Below, piece after piece: positions 29,401 through 41,400 of a stretch of DNA of 64,000 nt. The translations under genes were made by a program, and so were the position numbers. Under the pieces are notes generated by a model. The model made no database searches and was not told the origin of the DNA. It saw only the letters and a program-made list of their open reading frames with translations. The stretch is from the NCBI RefSeq assembly GCF_026914265.1, contig NC_069125.1, positions 63,477,479 through 63,541,478 on the forward strand, written 5' to 3'. Within the stretch, counting starts at the first letter, position 1. The number at the start of each line of letters is the position of its first letter. The stretch is from Mya arenaria (Eukaryota; Mollusca; Bivalvia; Myida; Myidae).

Positions 29401-32400
29401 TCATGGAATCTGTTCAAGAGAATTTGGTAATACAGCATCTCACAGCAAACATAATGTGGCACAATGAATATATAATATGAATCTTTTATTCCTTGAGAGA
29501 AGTTCTTGAACATAAAGAGGTGAATTCTTCAGGTATTAAAACGCACATTATGAACATTATGAACCAGACAATGACCACATTAAGACATCTAAAGCACTTC
29601 CCTATCTACACATGTACATGAACTATTAGTTACACTGTTAGTAGCTATAGGTGTACGGTATATACACCCTCAATGGTTTCATACCATAGTACCTTAAATT
29701 AGTAGCGGTATATGGATTACAAGGGGGGTATGGATTATACCCCCTCCACGTGATGGCTCTAGACCAATCGAATAGCATCATTTATGTAGGTGGTGAGATA
29801 TATGTTAGTTACCTGGTGAAATTTTCCCTGTTTTTGCGAGCACTCTCCTGGCCTGGTTTGACCACCTCCTTTGTGTCTCCACCCTTCTTCTTGTCCTTGC
29901 TGGGCTTCTTCTTCTGCGATGTCTGAACTGTGTGCTTTGGTAACAACTGTAAACACAATCTCAAAAGTTTACTTGACTGAAACTCAAGATTTCGACACAG
30001 TTTTTGATTGATTTATTAGAATTATCAACAATTTGAAGGCATGAAGAGGAATTCATGCCAAATACGATAAAGGAAAGTATGAGCTATAAGCATAGAATAA
30101 ACACATTAAATAACTCTTCAGATATAACCAATTGCTCTAGACAATAATATATCCATGTATGTGTGCTAAATTCCCCCAACCCTGCAGCCTACCTGGTAGT
30201 TGAGGAGGCAGTGCTCCTCGCAGATAGCTGTGATCACCTGGTTCACCTCCTCTGCCATGTCCTTAAGGAACCAGTGGGCATACTGTACACTTGTTGTGCC
30301 GATAGAGTGGCGCTGGAATTGAAAATAGTGAATGTCATGATCTCAAAAACTACAGAATAGTTAGGGCAAAATAGAAATGTTAAACATAGTCAACACTATG
30401 ATGAATAATAATCATTATATTAAAACCATTATCCAATCAAAATGGATGTCCTTGAGTTTTAGCTAATGTAGACATGCCTTGGTCAATTTACATATGCCCT
30501 AAATTCAACACAGATGAATTATTGGGTAAGACAAAAGTCGTCCAATTAAAATGCCATTGCTTATCATATAGAGGATACTTGTTTGTTACAGTGTAAGATA
30601 GCAAAATATTTTACCGAAAATGCACAAAAAGTTATTTTTACTTTTGGTGTTCATAAGTGGACTTAAATTGAAATAAGCAATTTTTCTTTTTTACTTAATG
30701 CTTTCATTTCATTAAAAATGATATTTATTTGACACTGAATTGGAAAACCGTGCAAAATTTTAGCTCAATGGCTTCGAATCTGACTTAATTGATTTTTCTT
30801 CCCAGCATATATCTTTATATTTGTTTCTTAAAGACAAGTGGGCCAATACTTCAGAAACAGTCAAATTTTATTTGGATTTTTTTTCAATTAACCACTGAAA
30901 GGCATGAAATAAAAGAATACAGACCATGGGATATGATTGTGAAGGTCAAAGTTATTCTGTTACCTCCTCCGGACACAGAGTGTGTGTGGCGTTCATGAAG
31001 TGACTGCAGATCATTGGGAAGACAACGCAGTATCGGTGCTGGGCAGGAAACTCCATACACTGCTTGAATTGGTTCTCAAACAATGTTGTATAGAAACTAA
31101 AAAACAACAATTAATAGGTACATTACATTTTGGGGAACGTCATTTCTGATAAAGCCATTTCCGGATGGGCATAGGAACAAAGCAAAATCTTTGCCTATAA
31201 GAACTTGCACTAAATCAGTGCATTCTGACTTTTTCAGGCATCAGGAACTACAACATACATTCCTTGTAAGCATTCTTTCTAAGTTATGGTTATTTAAAAG
31301 TAATAATATTCAACAACAGCTCAATAAAATACAACACATAAGCGTACCAGTATATGGAAAGGTCGGAGACTTCGTTAATGACTTCATCAAGGTCATCGAC
31401 CATGCGGGTGTGGAAGATGATTGTATTAATGTGTTTTGGGAGGTCCGTGTGGTCCTTCAACACCAGCCCTGCCTTGCTCACACTTGTGTATGCCTGCAAA
31501 TGTAGTTCAAGGGTTATTCATGAATCAAGAGTATTCCAGATGAGGTTACCACTGAGTATAAATGAGAGAGTATCCGTATTATCAAGCCTTTAATATTAAT
31601 CAAACGAAATTCAGTATTCTTTACATAAAATGTTCCTATATAACAGTAGTTGTAATGTGATGTATGTGTGTTACTTTTAAATAACTAAGTATGATCTACA
31701 TATACACAAACTCATTTACTTGTTATCACTGGTTGTCATTACAATAATCTATTTCAAACAACATAAACATGGCAAGCTGCAAGAAGTCCTATGTTCTGTC
31801 TAGAAAGAACCCACCTGTAGTCTGAACCAGTCCAGCCGCAGACCTCGGAAGTCAAACATCTCATTCTCCTCCACTGAAAACAGAGAGAACAGGAAATAAA
31901 CATGTAAGTGACGTGCTTACCCGCAAAGAAGAAATTCTCAAAGTTTTATAAATATCAAAGGGGCACAATAAAAGTAAATAATCAAAACAAAATAAGCATA
32001 TGATTTGTGGACAGATATAAAAAAGTATAAGCCTTTATAAATGGAGTTTTCAGTTAAAAGCTTAGAGGCCACAAATTCCGCATTTAAAAAAGGTGCCAAA
32101 ATATCGCTAATAAATTTTTGACCTGCAAACATATCAAATGCTTTTTCTTTTTTTTTGAACTGATCTTTTAAGTCCAATGAGTTAAACATAATAATGTATT
32201 AAAATTAACATTTCTTTTGTGCATCGATCAAGTGTAAAGCCATAGTGTGCCCTCCAAAACAATTATTTTGATTACAATTCTAGATAGCTAAACATTTCAC
32301 TTTACACTACATTTGCAAAATAAAACTTTCCGAGCAAAACTGTTTGCATCACATCCATACAAACAGCACTAACCAGCATAGCAGAACAGTATAAAAGTTC

Positions 32401-35400
32401 TACTAATGAATGTAAGTGCTGTATCAGTACTTGGATATACAGTTGAAGTTAAACCTACCTTGTCTGACTGTGAGGGAGGATATAGATGTGGAGAAGGAGG
32501 ACAGGATGATGGACTCGTCCTCTGGGCACATGTTCAGGTTCTGTAATGGTGTGAAGGGCAGTGAAAACAGAGCAGTTATATCTGTCAATGCTATTCACTA
32601 ACAGTGTAACTAAAATTCTTGTAATTACATCTACATCATGTATGAAACTACAGGGTAAGGATATGACTATGATTGTGTGACAAGGTTTCTAAATTCTGAT
32701 TTATTAATCGAGGACGAGCAAAAACAAAACTATTAACTTGAATACTGGATAAGAGTTATAATGCTTGCCACTGTGTACATTTTACAGACATACGAATCAA
32801 TGCTACACAGTACTTAGCCAATCATAGATACCACTGGATTTATTGCTTCCTACCATTTGTTACAATGGAAATGCACAATGTTTATAGGTGTCTTACTTGT
32901 ATAAGTTGGTTGAGAAGGACAGCATCATAGCCGGCAAGGTACTGGACATAGTATCGCTGCATCACTTGGTGGTACTTCTTCACCAGACCTGATCACCCAC
33001 ACACATACAGAGACATTCACTTTGTATTCACGTCATTGGAAATGTCAATAATGTTTTTCATATGGTATACAATCAACGAGCACCAGTTAAACTGTGGTAA
33101 ACAAAATATACAAAACATTGGTATTAAAACCGCACCATGTTTCTACTCAATTATTGAATATAAAAAGTTTGACATACAGAAAATACACTTGTCATTAGCC
33201 TTGTACTCACCTTTTAGTTCTTCTATGTAGAAAAGTAGCTCAGGTATTTGCCTGAAAAAGAGAAAAAAATATTCTTTAATTAATAAGAAATGAAAAAAGA
33301 TTAAAAGAAATGGAAAAATACAGTTGTTAAAGGGAAAGGTTTTCTTCTATGCCCAACAACAACAGTGTATACATATAGTTTCCAATGTAATATGAGCAAA
33401 GGTCCATGATCATCATTGGGGGGGGGGGGGCATTTTGTGAAGCTCTGATTAAATATATTTGTAGAATAACTTGTTTGAAGTCATTGGCAATAAACTGTGA
33501 CCATTGCTTTAAGAATTTATCTGGATAAGTCAACTATGACCACACAACACAAGACCACACTCTCGCGTAACATCGTGCCAATGAGAGTGACTTAGTATAA
33601 GTTATCATAACTTTCTTCGAAAAAAATCGTTGTAATATATACTGTTTAAACTAACTATGAGGGCCTCAGATATTTGAATCATTTATGGGTGAGATACAGC
33701 TAGTCCCTGAGACTGATCTCATTCCTTGTAACAACACTGGGGTGAAATGTTCTATTCAAAGATTACTTTAAACATATTTATTTTACAACAATTGTGAAAC
33801 AAGTTATTACAACATTATATTAATCACTCTCGTTGGCCTGATTTTGCGTGAGAGTGTGGTCTTTCAAAGATTATGAAATTTGGTTTGATTTTTCATTTCT
33901 AATTATTTTTTTCTTAAAGGTTTAAGTTTGCAATTCACAAATTCATATATGCATATTTAAATAATCTGGCATTACAACAAAGATAACCATTTACAACCTA
34001 AATTGTACCTACTTTTTCCCCATGTGAAGATGTAAACTATGAAACTACCTGTCCATAAAGTCCTCCTGGCTGATCTTCACATTGTGCCTGCGACTGGGCG
34101 GGTTCTGGTAGTGTCGGAGCAGCCAGTGCACCTCTGTCTGGGCCATGGAGAGGGCCTGCAGCACATACAGGGCTTTAGGGCCTAGCAGGCCCGGCTGGTC
34201 TGTGTAGATTAAGGACAATTCCCGCAGGGCCACACGCAGAAACTTACGCCGCTCCTTGTGAATTCCTGTCCTGAAAACCAGTTGGACAAATGGATATAAC
34301 ATGAAATGTGGATAAATAAATACATTGTTACTGTAAGTGTTCATGCATGTAGATAGCTTGTCATATCTGACCTACCAGGTTCACTCTAAAAGGTGAAAAA
34401 TTATTCATATTGAATTGTTCATACTTTTACCACTTAAATAAATTAAATTTTATTTATTCAAATGTTTTATGACTATTAAATTGGTTTTCCTTAGCAACAT
34501 AAAATGTTAATCAATAATGAATAAATATTTTTTTATTCATACTTTCAACACTTAAATAAATTAATTTATTAAAACATTTTATGACTAGTACCCGGTAGAC
34601 TGGTTTTCATGGGCAATATAAAATGTTACAAATGAATAAATTAAACTGCTCCTGATTCAATATGAGATAAGGGAAGGTCAGATATGTGCATAATATGGTA
34701 AAACCCATAACACACAATAACTTTTATGATACATAAAAGATATCAAGTTATAAATATAAATATAATTCTGGAAAGCAACTAGTACTAATTCAAACTGGCA
34801 AAATAAATAAAAACTGCATATTACTTTAAAATTATAAATATATGAAATATATTTAAAACATTGCTTGTTAATAACTCAGCAATACTGCTTCATGAGTGCA
34901 CATTAATCTTACTAAATCACTACAAATTATTCAACTTCTACACCGATCACCAGTATACAAGTCAAACCACTGCATGCATACATATACACTACTTTTTTCA
35001 ATGTTAAGAAACTTGAAATTAAACTTCAGAGTATGACAATGATATTATCTTCAAAATATATGTTTGCAAAATTTTCACAAAAAGATTACTAGCAACGATT
35101 GGCTTAAACACTAAGCTTCACACAGAAACAACAGCGCCAAATCACCATGAAATACTTACAAATTTCTGTAAAAGTTCAGAACAAAGTAAATAAAAACAAA
35201 AAAGAAATACAAACTACGTGCCCATAAATGATTGAATCATGCAACAGATATGTAAGCAAACCATTACAAAATCTACTGGCAAGATGCAGGATTTGTGTTC
35301 AAAATAAACTCTGAAGAACACATTAAGCTTGCAGAAAGAAAAACAATCACAAAAAACATAAGGTCTCTGAAGCTAGAAACTAATATTTATCAAAACCAAA

Positions 35401-38400
35401 GAATTGCCCAGTTTTATGCAATTTACTGATATATTAAATGAGCGACCATCTATAATGTTATGTAAAACATCTATATATTTACGCTGTTTGAAGAGCCTGG
35501 TGCTGCAACTCCTTCACCTCATTTACTCTCTTGTTTAAATTGGCTCTGCAATGGAAACAAGAAAGTTATCTAACTGTCTAACAAGGACGTAGACTAACAC
35601 ACAATTTTGTTCCTGAAACGTAAGTGTATACCCAGTACCCATTTCTTTTGCTTGAATGTGAAGACAGCTGAAAGCTGATATGAATCACTCTGAACTCTGT
35701 TTCCTGGGAAGAATGCAGTACTGGTGTTCTGATTGAGAAGACACCAAAACATGGCTCTGGTGAGGATTAAATACATGATCTCTTGTGAGATAAGGGGACA
35801 CCAATACTATGAGACCAATATTTTGAATAAAAAACATGACCCTTTCAAGTATATGATGAAATATTAATGCCATCGTACCCTTTCACATTCAGGCTCTCAA
35901 AGAAGTGTATAATGTAGCTGTGTATATGCAGGACCTCGTCACGGCACAGCTGGACAATGTAGCCGGACTGTAGAGCCATCTTCCACAGCTCATATGTCTG
36001 GGCTTCCTGCAGGTACTGGTGACACAACATCAGACCAACTGGCAAGGAATATGACACATTATATCAATATGACTTTTCTTTAGGACGACAGTGAATCTTG
36101 TAAAAACCAAGAGTATATTGTTGACAGAGGCTTAAAGATTGGACCATTTATATCTACAGAATGTTAAAAGCTACACATAATCTATACAAATGGTGTCATG
36201 AGTACTTATCAGATCCCATTTTTCAGGCAGTCAAACACTCTCATACCTTTTAGATAGATTATAAATAACCTTTAACTTTTATGTAATTAATACTTTCATA
36301 TCAGTATTTGAAACTATAAAAAGACGTAATATAACTCACAAATTATCCATCTTTCGATGATATCTTGTGACAGGTATTCACACTGAATCTGAAAATAAAG
36401 ATTAAATGCCATTTTTATCGAATTTGTTTTTAAGAATCAATAAAAAGGCCAATCTAAGGTGTCCATATGAAATTCAGCTATAAAAGCAAGTTTAAAGGCA
36501 AAAAGTTATCATAAGTACAAATTCAAAACTGAACACACTAATCCAGTAAGGACTACACCATCGAGCCTGCGTACCGTGGTTGTTGCGGGGACCTGGCTGA
36601 TTTTCGAGGGCTCAGCTAGCAGACTCAGCACCTGCATGGCTCTCAGTTGGTCGGCCGGCAGTGTCTTCTTGCTGTAGACACCGTGCAGCGACAGGATACC
36701 AGGTATCAACACCTGAAATAGGCACCAGTAATAGGTCATACTTTAAAACATATTCAATGATGTACTCTTATTGCATCTTTAGCAATCTAAATTAGACTTT
36801 TGGTCGAAGAGTCCAGAATCCTTAGCTTATTATTACTTTATTTCAGAAAGTGTGGCTATTCCACAATTTGAACAAGTCTTATTAAGTCAGGGTTGCAGAC
36901 ACATGTACATTTAGATAAAGAATCATTGTTTTATATTGCAGGTTTATATACTTAGGTAATATTCTTAATGTTTTTTAATAATAAATTGTGATGGTTTCAC
37001 TAACCCTGGAGTGGGGCACAAACTCCTCGGCCATTTTCTTCATTGGGACGTCATACTCCAGGATCATCTGCCCAAGTCTCGGAAATGAAGGGTCTCTAAA
37101 GAAAACAGTCTCACCTTTAGTCATAGTGGCCAAACAACCATTGAAAGACAGCATTGTAAAAGAAACTGTACTTGATGACAACAATACTTGTTTTACAGAT
37201 ATTTTATTGAATCCTTCATTTATGGAACAAAGAATTGTGGTTTGCTCCACATTATATTATTTGCGAACCAGAGCGCCAAATATTGCAAAGTATGCCTGTC
37301 CTATTTTTAGGACACCAAGTTTGAAGAAAATACCAAATTTGGTAATGATTGGACAAAGGCTTCTAAAATACTTAATCAGACAAGAATGATTTGAGGTAAC
37401 TTGTATAATTAAGGGGAAATAACTCTCCAGTAACTTGAGCGTTATGCCTGGTTATCCGTCTTGACCCAGAAATTATGCCCCTACACATTAACTGATTTAG
37501 ACCAAATTTGATGATAATTGAAAAAATGCTTCTAAAGTTATTGATGGGAAAACATACTGAATGCTGCCCGCCGCAGGGAAAATTATAATATGTCCCATTC
37601 TATAAATGGGCTAAATACTGTATAATCTTTTTGACTTTATGAGATTTTTACTTAAAGCATGCGCCTATGTTTTCATTTCAGAGTGAAAAAAAGAAGATAA
37701 ACAAAACCATATAAAGTATATATGCATACCCCTGTCCATGCATAAACTCATGTGCAACGTTGTACAGGGCAAGGATATTCTTCCGGTCATCCACTTTAGA
37801 CACAAGGATCATGATGGACACATATGTGGTCACTAGGTCCAGGTAACTCTTGCATAGGTCAAAGTTTAAAGTCTGTGCAGATAAAAAATAATATTTTTAT
37901 TATTTCCAGTAAGCTTACATACACACATGTACACAATTTGATTTAAAATGTAACCAAAACATTATTGTTTAAGAGAGAAGCATGTTCAATTTATTTTGTA
38001 AGGTATATGGTACGAATTGTATATGTAACTGTACTAGCATTACTCACAATATCCAGGAAAACCTGACAAGCATCAATGGTGGTCAGCAAGTCAGCAACAT
38101 GGTCCTATAATGGATGTGTGATTATTATACATACATGTGTAAGACTTAGTACCAACATTTTTTATTTTTTTTTATTTACTTGACTAATGCACATCTACAA
38201 AAAAAGAGCAACAACCAGTCAAAACTAGAGATATCATTAAATGCGATAAATACCCCTCCAAACCCATCCTTATAGGAAATGGCCGTGAGATGTTAACCTT
38301 TTTGCCACATATAAAACCCCTTCAAATGGTACTAAAATAATATGGGGTCACCAGGCATTCAAAGTCACATCGTACATTTTAAAAATTATGAAAGTAAGCT

Positions 38401-41400
38401 TCGTTCTGAAAGCTGTAAAATGCTCACATCGAGTTATTACAATATTTTCTATATCATTGTAAAGGAATGGTTATCACCTTGAAATCCATAATGTCAACAA
38501 ATGTGTAGTAATAGAGAGACAGTGACTTGACAATTTCTGTCTTGATGTTATTGACTGGAACAAGCTGAAAAAGAAAAAAGTACATGAATGAGACCAATAT
38601 CATCCTATTCCTTATACATATTCTCACATAGGGTTTTAGCCAGGTTTAAAAAAGGAAAGTATCCTGTAGAAGAGGGACAGTGTGCTAAGGGTGAAAAAAG
38701 CACATTTTATCTTGCAGAATAGAATTTTAAAACATATAAATTTGACATATTAATAGAAATTGTGCTTAATACAACTATTGTAGTAATGTAAGGTTTCAAC
38801 TGCCAAATATGTGAAGTTTGTATGAATTTATTCTCAAAATCAAATTGGTTTTAATTCAAACTAAAGTAAGCATTGATTTTATGAAGATGGGTACACATGG
38901 GTACAAAGTGCTACCAAAATAGGAAATGGTAGAGCACCATTCCATAACATTTTAGCTGAAACCCTAACTTACATACATGTATACAATAGCTTAAATAGAC
39001 TCGTGATAACTCTTACATGAAATCTACTTCAATACAAGTACAACACTCACTGCATTGGCTTTTGAGTCTATCTGGGGAAACTTGCGTTGAAGAAACCGCA
39101 CGGCAGGATCAAGCTGTTTGTCAGATAGGAATGCCGGCTTGTTTTCTGGCGTCCCAAGCATCTGACACAGATACAGAATACATAGATGTAAAAATAAAAA
39201 ATATCTTGTTCCTATTGAGTAAAAGTACATCAAATTTGAGGGGTGCCTGCATAACTGTAGTAACTAACTGAATTTATAGTAGGACTTACTACAGTCTTGC
39301 AGGTACTCCTCATATTATGTAAAAGCAAAGTCGACTATGTAGATCTATACATTATAATTATATCAGAGAACAAGAAGGAAGTGTTTTGCTATAAATGAAC
39401 ATGTATCATTAAAGATTGTAGAACAGTTTTAAAGTGCCTTTACTTGTCATTATTTAAACTTTTTTAAGTTTCATAAATTTAGAAAACTCAATGTAAAATA
39501 AATAAAAGATGAGAAAGCCAAACACAATCAAACAATGTGATGTAACAAAACTGACATAACATTACAGACATTGAAACCAACTTTATACCAAAAGCAAAAT
39601 AAACCCAGATATCTTTATATACATTAATACACAATATACAACTGAACTAAGAACTCCTGATAAGGTGCCCAGTTGGTCAATACTAATAAAATGATGAAAA
39701 ACGCAATTTCAATTCCAAGTGGAGGTCATTTTTTAAAACCAGTTCAGCACCTACCTCAGAAATGATATCTAAACAAGATTTTATTTCATTGGGCACTTGT
39801 TGTTGAAATGTTTTACAGCAAAACATATTCCTTTGGAAATATATCTGGGGGTATAATACCTTCTGACCAACCTAAACCTCATCTGGTGCTCTGTGTTCAT
39901 GTACCAGTAGTATTAACAAACAAACGTAAGCACAAACAACACAGAAACATCGAAGCTAAATAAAATAACGACCTAAATTATTTTTTTCAACATATTTAAG
40001 GAATAAAAAAAACATGTGCCTTAAATTCATTCAGTATAACATATTTTTAAAATCTTTTGTAATTTACTTCACAATCTGAAAGGAAACACAAATATTATTA
40101 TAGGTTTCCAAAGAAATCATGTTTGGAACACCAATATATTTCTTGACCAGAGGAATACTGTTTGAAGGGTAGCTATGGTTCTATAGTTTTTGTGACATAC
40201 GTGTATATAACAGTCTAATGGAAACTGTGGATTATTTTGTCTCTCAGTATTTAGACAAAAACAACAAAATCATCTGTCCAAAAAATAGTAATTAAAGGCG
40301 GTTATGATATATAACAAATATCTACAAAATTACTAACTCATGCAGCTTGCAGAAGTTAAAGTCTTGTCATTTCATGAAAAATTAAACATAAACTGCTTGT
40401 AATTGCAATTTTGAATAATATCTGTGTGTAAACAACAAGTTCACAACTACAACGGACACAGGAGAAGTTATAACAACTGATACTCACTCCGGTACCAAGT
40501 CATGTCAGCTTTGAAGAAGTTGCCCCACCAGTCATATTGTTAAACAAAGATACGCTGAACAATTTAAAGCTGCACTCTCACAGATATATCATTTTTACAA
40601 CTTTTTTGTTTTGGTTATGGAAAGAGCAAATTTTTGCGTTAATACTTGTAAACCAATGATATAAGATTGCTGACAAAAAATCAGATCGTAGATTTTCATA
40701 TTTCCGTTCGAAAATTAATGTTTTATGGCTTAAACCGTTACTAACGGTTTAAAAAAATGCATAAAACATCAATTTTTGAACTTAAATATAAAAATCTGCG
40801 ATCTAATTTTTTGTCAGCAATCATATATAACTGGTTTCCATGGATTTTCGCAAAAATTTGCTCGTTCCAAGACAAAAAATAAAAAGGTTGCCAAAACGTT
40901 CAATCTGTGAGAGTGCAGCTTTAAATTATGAAGAGTGCCATCAAGTGAATGCCAACTCTGGGCTGTTTTTTTTCAGTTTGACAAGGGTCATTACCGGTAC
41001 ATGACAAATATTTAAGACAGAGTCATGGACCTTGCTATACATGAGCATATTGTCTCTGGCAACAGGTTTACCAAGCTTAATTTCAAAACCTTGAACGGTT
41101 TCTGAGTTATGGTCATGGTTTAAGGTTTTACATAACAACCCTCTGACACTAAGGCTATAAAAATAATGCTTAAACCTAGATAATTTTATTTGTAAAACAG
41201 ACAAGATAAAACTGTTGTCATATAGATATTTGTTGGCATGGTTACAAAATCAAAGGCACATTAAAATGATTTCTTCTTGTTTGTCTTTTTTTAAGTCAAA
41301 TAATATTTACCGGTGCCTTGAAAACGAAGTAAAATATCCTTAGAATGACCATGCACAATCTTCAATTGAATAATTTTGGGACAACTTCTACAAAGCTGGT

